Positions 8,524-17,280 of a stretch of 64,000 bases of DNA are shown here, in pieces (within the stretch, counting starts at the first letter, position 1; the number at the start of each line of letters is the position of its first letter). This DNA comes from Bacillus sp. FSL H8-0547 (GTDB lineage: Bacteria; Bacillota; Bacilli; Bacillales; Bacillaceae), in assembly GCA_038002745.1 (NCBI GenBank), contig JBBODD010000001.1, positions 1,922,001-1,986,000 of the forward strand, written 5' to 3'. A model generated the notes under the pieces. That model worked only from the letters and a program-made list of their open reading frames with translations, had not been told where the DNA came from and did not search any database. The position numbers were made by a program, and so were the translations under genes.

Positions 8524-9084
8524 ATGAATAAGGGCGGTTCATCAGGCATTCAGAGGGGACAGGCGATCACGTTCCGCATCCCCTCAGATACCCCTGAGCA
8601 TATTATCAAACAGCTTCAGAAGCTGAAAGAGACAGAAAAAAGGAATTTCTCAAGCAAAATTGCGGAATTCGTCACACAGGGCGTCAGTGATTCATTTGTC
8701 AAAGACAAAGAAAGCATCACCATCCCCATTCCGCAAAAGCTCAGCAAAGCTCAAAAGGACTGGATCAAGCATGAACACTCTGAAGCGCTGCTTGGCAGCA
8801 TTGTTTATCAGATCCTTGCAGATCCGGTAAGAGCCGCTTCCCTGCTTGCCTCCTTTACGAGCAAATCGCTGGATATTGACGAGGCGCTCTATCTGCAGGA
8901 AGTGCCGAGTGTGCGTCCGGACTCAGATCCAGAACCAGAAGAGGATTTCGATCCTAATCAGGGCCTCGATGATTTTGACTGGGAAAAAGCCCTTCAGGAA
9001 ACAGCTGCATCCACTGAGAAAGAAGAGAAAGAGGAAACCGCAGATGACCTGATTGGCGGGTTTTTGGAAAAAATGAATAAATAG
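8524..9084 (+). CDS. ParR-like ribbon-helix-helix DNA-binding adaptor
   Basis: 186 residues. The N-terminal ~50 residues (QAITFRIPSDTPEHIIKQL then RNFSSKIAEFVTQGV) look like a short beta strand followed by two helices, the ribbon-helix-helix pattern of ParR-type adaptors. The C-terminal third is very acidic (PDSDPEPEEDFDPNQGLDDF and a Glu-rich tail ending GGFLEKMNK), reminiscent of a flexible tail contacting the filament. It is cotranscribed with the actin gene (13-bp gap) and ends in a terminator. The ParR role is inferred from position and this fold-like pattern; I see no long identity to a named ParR. Confidence 0.6.
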   Translation: MNKGGSSGIQRGQAITFRIPSDTPEHIIKQLQKLKETEKRNFSSKIAEFVTQGVSDSFVKDKESITIPIPQKLSKAQKDWIKHEHSEALLGSIVYQILADPVRAASLLASFTSKSLDIDEALYLQEVPSVRPDSDPEPEEDFDPNQGLDDFDWEKALQETAASTEKEEKEETADDLIGGFLEKMNK

Positions 9085-9116
9085 AAAAAGCTAACCTTGA
9101 AACGTTAGCTTTTTTT
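9085..9116 (+). terminator. Terminator closing the actin-like cassette
   Basis: AAAAAGCTAAC paired with GTTAGCTTTTT across an 8-nt loop, followed by T residues. Confidence 0.88.
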
Positions 9117-9154
9117 GTGCAAGAAAGCATATATTCTTACAGGGAGGGCTGAAA

Positions 9155-9814
9155 ATGTATGAAGAGCTGATTGTCTTTCAAAAGAAACACAGAGATAAAG
9201 CTGCCATGATGCTTTCAGAGTCGTTTCACAGCAACCCCTTGTTCATTTATCTTTTTCCAGATGAAAAAAAGAGAAGAAAAATCCTTAAAAACGTGTACAA
9301 AGGAACAGTGGAAATCGTGGCTGCCGTCAGTGATGTTTATGTGACGTCTGATAAGGTTGAAGGAATTTTTGCAGTCAGAAGAACGGATAAAGCTGCTTCC
9401 TATTTTGTATTATGTGGAGCCATCATTAAAACCGTTTTAAGAAGTCTTCTCCTTATCAGGGATGTTCCGCTGATCCCATTTATACGCAAAGCGCAGAAAC
9501 TATCCTCCGTGACTGCGAAAATGGCCATCTATAAAAAACAAAAACCACATCTAGTCATAGACATGGTAGCAGTAGATCCGGCCTGTCGCGGCCAAAAATT
9601 TATGAGCAGAATGATAAGGGCTGCGCTCAAGGAAGCTGACAGCAAAAAAACATTCTGCGTTCTTGAGACAGAGACACTTGAAAATGTCCGTATTTACGAA
9701 CATTTTGGCTTTCAGCTCTCACAAAAGATAGAAGTCATTGAAGGGCAGCTGACTGTCTATGTTCTCATCTATGATCCATATGATCAAACGAGACACTTAT
9801 TTAACATCGATTGA
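9155..9814 (+). CDS. GNAT-family N-acetyltransferase
   Basis: 219 residues. A GNAT core is visible in the C-terminal half: beta strand LVIDMVAVDPACRGQKFMSR (the acetyl-CoA pyrophosphate loop V-D-P-x-x-R-G-Q-x-x) and ETLENVRIYEHFGF, the usual terminal motif. The N-terminal half (FHSNPLFIYLFPDEKKRRK) resembles the group of GNATs that includes puromycin acetyltransferase relatives. Substrate unknown. A strong AGGGAGG precedes the ATG. The 3' end overlaps the convergent ywbE-like gene by 18 bp. Confidence 0.83.
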   Translation: MYEELIVFQKKHRDKAAMMLSESFHSNPLFIYLFPDEKKRRKILKNVYKGTVEIVAAVSDVYVTSDKVEGIFAVRRTDKAASYFVLCGAIIKTVLRSLLLIRDVPLIPFIRKAQKLSSVTAKMAIYKKQKPHLVIDMVAVDPACRGQKFMSRMIRAALKEADSKKTFCVLETETLENVRIYEHFGFQLSQKIEVIEGQLTVYVLIYDPYDQTRHLFNID

Positions 9815-9994
9815 CTTGACTCTTCCAACTTGTCCATCCTGAAGTCTTACCTTAATGCCGTGAGGGTGAAAGGGGGAATTTGTCAAAATGTCTTTTACGA
9901 TGCCAGGCGTAAGCTTGCCGCTTCGCTGGTCCTGCTTTAATACAATTTGAACGGACATGCCGGGCTTAACGTGCTCCCTGTTCTGGCCGTTCAT
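9797..9994 (-). CDS. ywbE: YwbE-family protein (DUF2196)
   Basis: 65 residues. It begins MNGQNREHVKPGMSVQIVLK and contains GKLTPGIVKDILTNSPFHPHGIKVRL-type sequence characteristic of the small YwbE/DUF2196 family, predicted to be a compact beta-barrel. Function unknown. Its ATG overlaps the TGA of the upstream 56-codon gene by one base (TGATG), so translation is probably coupled. Its 3' end overlaps the convergent acetyltransferase gene. Confidence 0.85.
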   Translation of the reverse strand: MNGQNREHVKPGMSVQIVLKQDQRSGKLTPGIVKDILTNSPFHPHGIKVRLQDGQVGRVKSIDVK

Positions 9995-10164
9995 CAGACG
10001 CCCATTCTTCTGCGCTGATTATTTGTTTTCTTTGACACCTGGCTTTTCATGCTCTTGGTCTGGTTTGAACCTTTAGCGCCGGCCTGGCCGTTTGCCTGTG
10101 CCTGTTTTTTGCTTTCAAGCTTTTGTTTAATCGCCTCTTGAAGGGTCATTTTTTTCTCGGACAT
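9994..10164 (-). CDS. Small basic hydrophilic protein, 56 aa, coupled to ywbE
   Basis: A 56-residue frame with an excellent ribosome-binding site (AAAGGAGG, 7 nt before ATG). The product starts MSEKKMTLQEAIKQKLESKK and continues as a Gln/Ala/Lys-rich tail ending in RRRMGV. No hydrophobic segment; it should be soluble, basic and probably partly disordered. Its stop overlaps the ywbE start by one base, which argues strongly that it is real. I do not recognise the family. Confidence 0.7.
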   Translation of the reverse strand: MSEKKMTLQEAIKQKLESKKQAQANGQAGAKGSNQTKSMKSQVSKKTNNQRRRMGV

Positions 10165-10315
10165 GGGACATCCTCCTTTTTAATCATTCATTCATATTAT
10201 ACTACCTTTTAACAGAGAACAATAGAACTCTCTCTTGGGGACGCTTCTTTCTCCCGGGAAAGCAGCGTTCTGCTGTATACTGGTCATATAATCAATCAAA
10301 TAGGAGGATTTTCTG

Positions 10316-11626
10316 ATGATTGCTAAAATACCGGGAACCCAGCTGCAGAACTACCTCAAATTCCGCAAAGATCCCCTTGAATTTTTATACAAAACACATA
10401 CTCTCGGAGAAATTGTCGCCATTAACCCCAGGTCAAAAAATACATCCTATATCATTCATTCAAGAGAAGCTGTCAAACAGATCCTGACGTTAAAAGAGGA
10501 GGCTTTTGTAAAAGGCTCTTCTTCAAAAACTCTGGGAAAAACGCTTGGAAACGGTGTTTTGACGAGTGAAGGAGAAGTGCACAGGCGTCAGCGAAAGCTC
10601 ATGCAGCCGTCTTTTCATAAACGGAAAGTTGCGGAGTATGCAGATACAGCTGTTTCCATGACGGAAGAACTGCTTTCTTCTTACAGGGATGGAGAAACAA
10701 GATCCATTCATGAGGATATGATGAATCTGACTCTTCGGATTATCGTTCAAACCATGTTTGGAGAAAGGCTGAGTAACGAAACAAATCCTGTCGCATCAGC
10801 GGTAAGCGATATTATTGAAAAAACGGCCAATTCTCTTCTGACTCCTTTTTCGCCGCCTGATTTTCTTCCCACTTCGCAAAACCGAAAATATAAGCGCGGT
10901 GTAAAAACCCTGGATGAGCTGGCAGATCTGCTTATTGAAAAGGGCGAGAACAATCAGGACAGCGGTCATTTGCTCAGCCTCCTCTTTCAGGCAGCGGATG
11001 AAAATGGAGAGCCGCTGACAAGAACAGAGCTGAGAGATCAAATTGTCACGATCTTAATAGCCGGCCATGAAACGACCGCAAACGTACTGACGTGGATTTT
11101 TGCTGTCCTGGCCAAGCATCCGCAAGTGGAAGAAAGGATGCTGGCAGAAATAAAGGATGTGGGACAGCTGTCTTTTGAATCGATGAAGGCCCTTCCCTAC
11201 ACGCAGCAGGTGGTGCAGGAAACGCTCAGACTCTATCCTGCGGCATGGATTATCCTGCGGGAAGCGAAAACGGATGTTGAAATTGCAGGAACCCACTTTC
11301 AAAAAGGGTCTATCTTTCTTATTAGTCCGTATGTTATGCACCGGAATCCGGCATTCTTCAGTGACCCCGAAACATTTAATCCAGGCAGGTTTTCAAAGGA
11401 CAGCGGAGAAGAAATTCCCCTGTACGGCTTTTTTCCATTTGGAGGAGGGTCAAGAGGCTGCATCGGCAGCCAGTTCGCCATGATGGAGGCTGTCTTAATC
11501 TCTGCCTCGGTTTTAAGGAAATACAAGCTTGAACTCATTTCTCCTGACGAAAGGCTTCAGCCTGAACCGCTTGTCTCATTGCGTGTGAAAAACGGGCTTA
11601 AAATGAAAGCTGTAAAAAGATCCTGA
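10316..11626 (+). CDS. Cytochrome P450
   Basis: 436 residues, complete single-domain P450. I-helix oxygen-binding motif AGHETTAN starts at 249; K-helix ETLR at 302-305; the haem-binding loop FPFGGGSRGCIG at 373-384 gives Cys382 as the axial thiolate. There is no fused reductase, so electrons must come from a separate ferredoxin or flavodoxin system not seen nearby. The sequence style is closer to the CYP4/CYP102-like fatty-acid hydroxylase group than to class I camphor-type enzymes, but the substrate is a guess. AGGAGG precedes the ATG. Confidence 0.93.
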   Translation: MIAKIPGTQLQNYLKFRKDPLEFLYKTHTLGEIVAINPRSKNTSYIIHSREAVKQILTLKEEAFVKGSSSKTLGKTLGNGVLTSEGEVHRRQRKLMQPSFHKRKVAEYADTAVSMTEELLSSYRDGETRSIHEDMMNLTLRIIVQTMFGERLSNETNPVASAVSDIIEKTANSLLTPFSPPDFLPTSQNRKYKRGVKTLDELADLLIEKGENNQDSGHLLSLLFQAADENGEPLTRTELRDQIVTILIAGHETTANVLTWIFAVLAKHPQVEERMLAEIKDVGQLSFESMKALPYTQQVVQETLRLYPAAWIILREAKTDVEIAGTHFQKGSIFLISPYVMHRNPAFFSDPETFNPGRFSKDSGEEIPLYGFFPFGGGSRGCIGSQFAMMEAVLISASVLRKYKLELISPDERLQPEPLVSLRVKNGLKMKAVKRS

Positions 11627-11723
11627 TATTTTCTGGGAAATAGCTGCTGTTTTATTTACCAGTCCGGAAGTGTACAATAAGAATCTAAGAAAAGACGGAG
11701 AATAGAGAGGAAACTAAATTAGA

Positions 11724-12932
11724 ATGACGTTTTCAGAATTAGGAATCTCAGAAGAAACAGCTGCCGCCCTTAAACGCCAAGGAATCTCAGCACCGACACC
11801 CATACAGGAAAAAACAATTCCTGCTGCACTTGAAGGATTGGATATCATTGCAAAAGCACAGACAGGAACGGGAAAAACCCTTGCTTTCGTCCTTCCGATT
11901 CTTGAAAAAATAGAGGTGGAGCGGAATGAAATGCAGGCACTCATTCTTGCCCCGACAAGAGAGCTTGCCATTCAAATAACGGCGGAAATTAAGAAGCTGA
12001 CAGACAGACTTGGAGGATTCGGCATCCTCGCCGTTTACGGAGGACAGGATGTTGAGAGGCAGATAAAAAAACTTGGCCGCGGCATTCACATTGCAGTTGC
12101 AACGCCTGGCAGAATTCTTGACCACATCCGCAGAGAGACCATCGATCTATCAGGCGTTTCCATGCTTGTCATTGACGAAGCGGATCAAATGCTGCTCGCA
12201 GGCTTCCACAAAGATATTGAAGACATCGTATCCCAAACCTTCCAGTCCCGCCAGACGATGCTCTTCTCAGCCACGATCACGCCAAAAGTGAAAGAGCTTT
12301 CCAGACAATACATGTCGAACCCGAAAGAAATCACGGTGCAGGAAAAAAAGGTTACGGTCGAAAAAATCAATCAGCTTGTTATTGAAACGAATGACAGAGC
12401 CAAACAGGCAGCCCTGTTCCGCTTTCTTGACGAGCAGCAGCCCTTCCTTGCCATTATTTTCTGCCGGACAAAGATAAGGGCCGGCAGACTCATTGATGCA
12501 ATGAAAGCGCGGAAATATGAAGCAGAAGAGCTTCACGGAGATCTTTCCCAGGCTAAAAGAGAAAAAGTCATGAAGCTTTTCAGAGAAGCTAAAATTCAAT
12601 ATCTGGTCGCAACAGATGTTGCCGCACGCGGAATTGACGTAGAAGGAATTACTCACGTCTATAACTATGATATGCCTCAAGATGCAGAAACCTATATCCA
12701 CCGTATTGGAAGAACAGGACGTGCCGGAGGAGACGGTATGGCGATTACATTCGCCGCTCCAAAAGATATGGACGACCTGAATACGGTTGAAAAGGGTATC
12801 GGCATGAAGCTGCCAAGGCAAGTGATTGATATTCCTTCCTCTGAATACACCTCACAGCCGAAAAACAAAGATCAGGTATATCGTCCTGAAAAAGAAAACA
12901 GAGGTCAGCCGCGCCGCAAAACGAGGCGATAA
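11724..12932 (+). CDS. DEAD-box ATP-dependent RNA helicase
   Basis: 402 residues with all helicase motifs in order: Q motif (FSELGIS and APTPIQ), Walker A AQTGTGKT (45-52), PTRELA (about 77-82), TPGR (127-130), DEAD (151-154), SAT, then [11 protein letters not shown] and [10 protein letters not shown] in the second RecA domain. The short Arg/Lys-rich tail ([10 protein letters not shown]) probably contacts RNA; no separate RNA-recognition domain is attached, so it is not the DbpA type. It resembles small CshA/CshC-class cold or ribosome-assembly helicases. The next gene starts 2 bp after the stop. Confidence 0.93.
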   Translation: MTFSELGISEETAAALKRQGISAPTPIQEKTIPAALEGLDIIAKAQTGTGKTLAFVLPILEKIEVERNEMQALILAPTRELAIQITAEIKKLTDRLGGFGILAVYGGQDVERQIKKLGRGIHIAVATPGRILDHIRRETIDLSGVSMLVIDEADQMLLAGFHKDIEDIVSQTFQSRQTMLFSATITPKVKELSRQYMSNPKEITVQEKKVTVEKINQLVIETNDRAKQAALFRFLDEQQPFLAIIFCRTKIRAGRLIDAMKARKYEAEELHGDLSQAKREKVMKLFREAKIQYLVATDVAARGIDVEGITHVYNYDMPQDAETYIHRIGRTGRAGGDGMAITFAAPKDMDDLNTVEKGIGMKLPRQVIDIPSSEYTSQPKNKDQVYRPEKENRGQPRRKTRR

Positions 12933-12934
12933 CA

Positions 12935-13840
12935 ATGGCAAATCCATGGTCACCGGACCAGACTGTTACAGCCGATCAGGCAGAACAGCTCATATCAAAG
13001 GATTTTCCTGAGCTGCATCCGGTTCATGCCGAGCTGCTGGGGTATGGATTTGACAATACGGTGTTCAAAGTGAACGGCCAGTACGTTTTCCGGTTTCCGC
13101 GGAGAGATATAGCGGTTGACCTGCTGAAGACAGAGGAGGGCGTGCTTCCTCTTCTCTCAGATCTTGGAATAGCTGTTCCAGTCCCCTTATTCAGCGGAAA
13201 CTCCGGATGCGGCTATAAATGGCCATACCTTGGCTACAGGCATTTACCTGGAAAAACGCCGGTTAAATGGAATGGGGAACAGCAAAACCGGAATGCGCAA
13301 AAGCTAGCGTATTTCTTAAAAGCATTGCACGGCATCCCTGTTGAGACAGCCAAAAAATCCGGTGCTGAGCCGGACACACTTGGAAGACTTAATATGAACA
13401 AGCGCATCCCAATGATGAGGGAGACCGCGGCTAAGCTAAGTGATCACCTTCCGGAAAGTCCAATTGTACAGCGGCTGAAAACGTATGTGGAAAAACGGAA
13501 GCCTCTGAAGCAGGACAGCTGCCATTGCCTGGTACACGGGGATCTGCACATACGCAATGTTCTCGTAGACGAAGAAGGTTCCCTTTCAGGTGTAATTGAT
13601 TGGGGAGATCTTCATATCAGGCATCCGGCAGTTGATCTCTCAGCGGTTTACGGATTTTTCACACCACATGCAAGAAAGGTGTTTTTTGAGATATACGGTG
13701 ACGTGAGCTCCGAAACTGCAGAACTTGCGAGATTTAAAGGAATCTATACACTATCCCTGCTTTTGCTCTATGGAATTAATCAAAAAGACATTGACTTGAT
13801 CAATTTGTCTGAACAGGCTCTTGGGACAGCTATGAACTGA
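12935..13840 (+). CDS. Aminoglycoside phosphotransferase-family kinase
   Basis: 301 residues with the APH/choline-kinase fold: Brenner motif HGDLHIRNVLV supplies the catalytic Asp, and VIDWGDLHIRHPAVDLS supplies the metal-binding DxG-equivalent Asp. The N-terminal lobe includes GYGFDNTVFKVNGQYVFRFPR. Substrates in this superfamily range from aminoglycosides to small metabolites; resistance cannot be claimed. It is translationally adjacent to the helicase gene (2-bp gap) and is followed at once by a terminator. Confidence 0.85.
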   Translation: MANPWSPDQTVTADQAEQLISKDFPELHPVHAELLGYGFDNTVFKVNGQYVFRFPRRDIAVDLLKTEEGVLPLLSDLGIAVPVPLFSGNSGCGYKWPYLGYRHLPGKTPVKWNGEQQNRNAQKLAYFLKALHGIPVETAKKSGAEPDTLGRLNMNKRIPMMRETAAKLSDHLPESPIVQRLKTYVEKRKPLKQDSCHCLVHGDLHIRNVLVDEEGSLSGVIDWGDLHIRHPAVDLSAVYGFFTPHARKVFFEIYGDVSSETAELARFKGIYTLSLLLLYGINQKDIDLINLSEQALGTAMN

Positions 13841-13874
13841 CGGAATCCAGATGACGGATTCCGTTATTTTTTTG
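13840..13874 (+). terminator. Terminator after APH-family gene
   Basis: Nine-bp stem ACGGAATCC/GGATTCCGT, 7-nt loop, tail TATTTTTTT. The stem starts on the last base of the stop codon. Confidence 0.9.
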
Positions 13875-13967
13875 TGGAGAATTTGCTCGATTAAAAGCAG
13901 TTTAGTAAAACTGCGCCAGAGCAGCCTTTCAGACTTTCAAAAAAATTCCACTAAAGTTATTTACAAC

Positions 13968-14016
13968 GTAACAATGTTATGTTACATTCAAACTAGGCAG
14001 CGTAACAATGTTTTAC
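13968..14016. promoter_or_regulatory. GTAACAATGTT repeats, candidate operator for yhbD-like regulator
   Basis: GTAACA (13968-13973) and TGTTAC (13980-13985) form an inverted repeat, GTAACAATGTTATGTTAC. The same left half recurs in direct orientation 34 bp downstream as GTAACAATGTTTTAC (14002-14016), just before the ribosome-binding site. The downstream gene encodes a MerR-like HTH protein, so autoregulation is plausible. Confidence 0.45.
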
Positions 14017-14031
14017 GAAAGGGGGATTTTA

Positions 14032-14640
14032 GTGGAACAAGAGGTTATTTCGAAAAAAGAACTGCTTGATGCAACCGGAATTTCTTACGGACAGCTTTAC
14101 AGATGGAAGAGGAAAAACATCATTCCTGAAGAATGGTTTATAAAGAAATCAAGCTTCACCGGACAGGAGACGTTTTTTCCTAAGGAGAAGATGCTTGAAC
14201 GTGTGGAAGCGATAAAAGGAATGAAAGATGAGTATTCGCTTGACGAATTGTCGGCGTTTTTTTCCCCGAAGCCTGCGGAAGTGACTCTTAAAGAAGACCT
14301 TCTCGTAAAATTTCTGAAGCCTGAGACATTGAAAGCATTTGGAGATCTGTTCCGAGGGGAAAGTTATGATTTCCACTCTATTCTTTTTCTTTCACTCGCA
14401 GAAGACCTCCGGGTAAAGCTCAATGATGGTCAGTGCAGAGAACTGCTTGAATTTCTGTCGGGCAGGTACATGGAAGCTGAACATAAAACAAGTGAACTGG
14501 TTGGATTTGAAAAGAACGGGGTCACCATGTGGGTGATCATCAGCCCGCCTTCTGAGGTAATTGCGGAAGCGGAACTGCTTGTGCGGATCAATTTGGAAGA
14601 CAAAGTTAATCAGTTGAAAAAACGGCTTTCGACCATTTAA
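14032..14640 (+). CDS. yhbD: YhbD-like MerR-type HTH protein (DUF4004)
   Basis: 202 residues. The N-terminus (ISKKELLDATGISYGQLYRW then NIIPEEWFIKK) is a MerR-like winged helix-turn-helix; the rest (about 70-202) is a helical DUF4004 region lacking a recognised ligand domain. I selected GTG at 14032 because AAAGGGGG sits 7 nt upstream; the ATG at 14008 has none. B. subtilis yhbD precedes two bactofilin genes (yhbE, yhbF); here a single bactofilin-like gene follows 20 bp downstream, suggesting the same operon in reduced form. Confidence 0.8.
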   Translation: MEQEVISKKELLDATGISYGQLYRWKRKNIIPEEWFIKKSSFTGQETFFPKEKMLERVEAIKGMKDEYSLDELSAFFSPKPAEVTLKEDLLVKFLKPETLKAFGDLFRGESYDFHSILFLSLAEDLRVKLNDGQCRELLEFLSGRYMEAEHKTSELVGFEKNGVTMWVIISPPSEVIAEAELLVRINLEDKVNQLKKRLSTI

Positions 14641-14660
14641 TAATAAGGGGATGGGGAAAA

Positions 14661-15443
14661 ATGGAACAGGCAACGAAACGGCATGATTTAAAAATAAATG
14701 GATCCGGTTCTGCAGGCGGCGGCCAGTATGAGCATGTATCAATAAGCGGAAGCGGCAAGATCCACGGAGATGTTGAATGCGAAAGCCTGAAGATTGACGG
14801 TTCCGGAAAAGTGGAAGGCTCTGTTCTTGCAGAGCAGATTAAAATCTCCGGATCTTCAACATTGAAGGGGAAGATTGAAACAAAGCTTCTTAAAACGAAT
14901 GGCAGCACAAAGTTTGAGGAAACGGTTTCTGCTGAAGAATTTACGGTGAACGGATCTGCAAAATTACTGAAAGAATTGACGGCCGGGGAATTTAAAGTGA
15001 ACGGATCTGCAAAAGTGATGGGAAAGATTCAAGCTGAGCGAGTGGAAGTAAGCGGACTGCTGAGTGCATCAAAAGACTGTGAAGCAGAGAGCTTCCGTTC
15101 AAGCGGAGTGATCCATGTCGGAGGACTGCTTAGTGCGGATCAGATTGAAATTTGCGTTGATCACTATTCAAAAGTGAAAGAAATCGGCGGCGAAACAATT
15201 ACCGTCAGTGCCGAAAAATCATTTAATCTCTTCCGCCGCCTGTTCCGTTTTATGAATTCAGAGCCTTATCTTCACACAGAGGTCATTGAAGGAGATTCGG
15301 TCCGCCTTCAGAATACAAAAGCGAAGCTTGTCAGGGGAACGGATATTTCCATCGGTGAAAACTGCGAAATCGGCACGGTTGAGTATACAGGAAGCCTTGA
15401 TGTTCACCCGAAGGCTGCCGTGCAGGAGTCTGTGAAAGTATAA
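14661..15443 (+). CDS. Bactofilin-like polymer-forming protein (YhbE/YhbF type)
   Basis: 260 residues. From about residue 43 there is a regular 17-residue repeat, with units such as LKIDGSGKVEGSVLAEQ, FTVNGSAKLLKELTAGE and FKVNGSAKVMGKIQAER, about eight in a row; this is the right-handed beta-helix signature of bactofilins (DUF583). A second region after residue 185 departs from the repeat. Bactofilins assemble filaments without nucleotide; in B. subtilis BacE and BacF (YhbE, YhbF) are involved in motility. It follows yhbD in the same operon and ends before a 16-bp perfect terminator hairpin. Confidence 0.82.
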   Translation: MEQATKRHDLKINGSGSAGGGQYEHVSISGSGKIHGDVECESLKIDGSGKVEGSVLAEQIKISGSSTLKGKIETKLLKTNGSTKFEETVSAEEFTVNGSAKLLKELTAGEFKVNGSAKVMGKIQAERVEVSGLLSASKDCEAESFRSSGVIHVGGLLSADQIEICVDHYSKVKEIGGETITVSAEKSFNLFRRLFRFMNSEPYLHTEVIEGDSVRLQNTKAKLVRGTDISIGENCEIGTVEYTGSLDVHPKAAVQESVKV

Positions 15444-15524
15444 CTTGCTCATAAGCCCGCTTTACTGCAGCTGACTGACAGGAAATCATTGCTTGCACGA
15501 GCGTTTTGGCTGTTTTATAAAATA

Positions 15525-15560
15525 CAAACAATCCGGCACACCGATGTGCCGGATTGTTTG
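15525..15560. terminator. Long perfect hairpin terminator
   Basis: Sixteen-bp perfect stem CAAACAATCCGGCACA/TGTGCCGGATTGTTTG with loop CCGA; the 3' arm holds GTTT in place of a long T tract, so it may act as a terminator or an RNA 3'-end stabiliser. Confidence 0.65.
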
Positions 15561-15600
15561 GTGTTAAAGAAATTATAAAAGTAATAGGCTGTGGATAACC

Positions 15601-15720
15601 TCGTCCAGCTCCAGCGCCTAGATCCTCTGTCAGAACAAATCCGTCAAAAAAGTCAAACCCGGACTTTTCCGCCGGATTCTTATCTGCCTATCGGATCTGA
15701 CCAAGGCGCTTCCGCTTTTG
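15601..15720. repeat. Dispersed ~120-bp structured repeat, copy A
   Basis: 120 bp, nearly identical to 46451-46570 and related to 55289-55409 and (inverted) 41890-42008. The ends pair (AGCGCC near the start, GGCGCT near the end) and an inner arm AAATCCG...CGGATT also pairs. It ends 3 bp before the stop codon of the minus-strand yfmM-like gene, so that gene's mRNA would run through it in antisense orientation. Confidence 0.85.
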
Positions 15721-15723
15721 TTC

Positions 15724-17280
15724 TTATGATTGAGCCTGCTCCGCCCATTCTTCTACGTTCCAGACCTTTGTGACCCAGTCTTCATAAAAGTCAGGTTCAT
15801 GGCAGACAAGGACAACGGTCCCTTTGTATGCTTTAATGGCCCGCTTCAGCTCTTCTTTGGCTGTTACGTCCAAGTGGTTCGTAGGCTCGTCAAACAGCAG
15901 CCAGTTTGATTCGTTCTGAAGCAGTTTGCACAGGCGCACCTTTGCCTGTTCGCCTCCGCTCAGCTGATTAAGCGGACGGGAAATGTGTTCATTTTTCAGG
16001 CCGACACGGGCAAGCATCGCGCGTACCTGATGCTGGTCAAGGCCCGGGAATGCACTCCATACATCGTCAATCGGTGTAATGTTTTCCGCTTTTACTTCCT
16101 GCTCGAAGTAAGAAGGATAGAGGAAGTCTCCAAGCTGGATCGATCCGCCGAGAGGCTTGATTTTACCTAAAATCGTTTTCAGCAGGGTGGATTTTCCGAC
16201 CCCGTTGCAGCCGACGATTGCGATTTTTTCCCCGCGTTCGATCGTCATCGTCAGTTTTGGCAGCAGAGGCTGCGTATAGCCGATTTCGACGTCTTTTCCT
16301 TCAAAAACATACCTGCTGCTTCCGCGAGACTCTTTAAATTCAAATGTCGGTTTCATCGCTGTCTCAGGACGGTCAATCCGCTCCATGCGGTCAAGCTGCT
16401 TCTGGCGGCTTTTTGCACGTCCGGTCGTGGAATAGCGCGCTTTGTTTTTAGCGATGAAATCTTCCTGTTTTTTAATGAATTCCTTCTGTTTCTCATACGC
16501 GTTAATGTGCTGGTTCTTGTTGATTTCCGCAAGCTCCAGGAATTTTTCATAAGTTGCTGTGTAGCGCGTCAGTTTTGAGAATTCAAAATGGAAAATAACA
16601 TCAACAATCCCGTTCATGAATTCCGTATCATGCGAAATCAAAAGGAATGCATGCGGATATTCTCTCAAGTAATTGCTGAGCCAGTTTATATGCTCAACAT
16701 CAAGGTAGTTCGTCGGCTCATCGAGAAGAAGCACTTCAGGCTGTTCAAGCAATAGCTTTGCAAGGAGAACCTTCGTCCGCTGCCCGCCGCTCAGCGCTGA
16801 TACGTCGCGGTCGAGTCCGATGGCATCAAGGCCAAGCCCGCGTGCTGCTTCCTCCACCTTCATATCAAGCGAGTAAAAGCCTCCGGCGTCCAGGTGATCC
16901 TGAATTTCCCCCATCTGTTCAAGAAGATCTTCAAGCTCTTCAGGAGAGGCATCTCCCATCTTCGCGATAACTTCGTTTAGCTCTTCTTCTTTTTTATACA
17001 GAGGCAGGAATGCGTCTCTTAATACGTCTCTGATTGTTTTCCCTTTTGACAGGACCGTATGCTGGTCAAGGTATCCGTAGTGAACACCGGGTGTCCACTC
17101 CACTTTTCCTGTGTCATGGATCAATTCTTTTGTCAGGATGTTCATCAGCGTCGATTTCCCGACGCCGTTCGCTCCGACAAGGCCTACATGCTCCCCCGGA
17201 AGAAGCCTGAAGGATACATCTTTAAATAAAGTACGGTCGCCAAACGTATGGCTTAATTTATCAATTGTAAGTAAACTCAT
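15724..17280 (-). CDS. yfmM: ABC-F family ATPase (YfmM-like)
   Basis: 518 residues, exactly the length I remember for B. subtilis YfmM. Two ABC domains without membrane segments: Walker A GANGVGKST and signature LSGGQ with LLLDEPTNYLD in the first, then a charged linker (ARYSTTGRAKSRQKQ), then GCNGVGKST, LSGGEQAKVRL and LLFDEPTNHLD in the second. ABC-F proteins bind the ribosomal E site and help stalled translation or confer resistance to ribosome-targeting antibiotics; which applies here is not readable from sequence. Its 3' end abuts repeat copy A. Confidence 0.92.
   Translation of the reverse strand: MSLLTIDKLSHTFGDRTLFKDVSFRLLPGEHVGLVGANGVGKSTLMNILTKELIHDTGKVEWTPGVHYGYLDQHTVLSKGKTIRDVLRDAFLPLYKKEEELNEVIAKMGDASPEELEDLLEQMGEIQDHLDAGGFYSLDMKVEEAARGLGLDAIGLDRDVSALSGGQRTKVLLAKLLLEQPEVLLLDEPTNYLDVEHINWLSNYLREYPHAFLLISHDTEFMNGIVDVIFHFEFSKLTRYTATYEKFLELAEINKNQHINAYEKQKEFIKKQEDFIAKNKARYSTTGRAKSRQKQLDRMERIDRPETAMKPTFEFKESRGSSRYVFEGKDVEIGYTQPLLPKLTMTIERGEKIAIVGCNGVGKSTLLKTILGKIKPLGGSIQLGDFLYPSYFEQEVKAENITPIDDVWSAFPGLDQHQVRAMLARVGLKNEHISRPLNQLSGGEQAKVRLCKLLQNESNWLLFDEPTNHLDVTAKEELKRAIKAYKGTVVLVCHEPDFYEDWVTKVWNVEEWAEQAQS

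Noticed and set aside
10246-10259. Noc-binding site (ATTTCCCGGGAAAT) near CTCCCGGGAAAG
   Set aside because: Only 11 of 14 positions match; a second candidate at 11628-11641 matches 12 of 14 but lacks the CCCGGG core. Too weak without a genome scan.
12267-12821. 184-codon antisense frame opposite the DEAD-box helicase
   Set aside because: It lies wholly inside a gene with full helicase motifs and has no ribosome-binding site or recognisable domain. Other long antisense frames (28674-29177, 57102-57695, 24484-25092) fall under the same argument.
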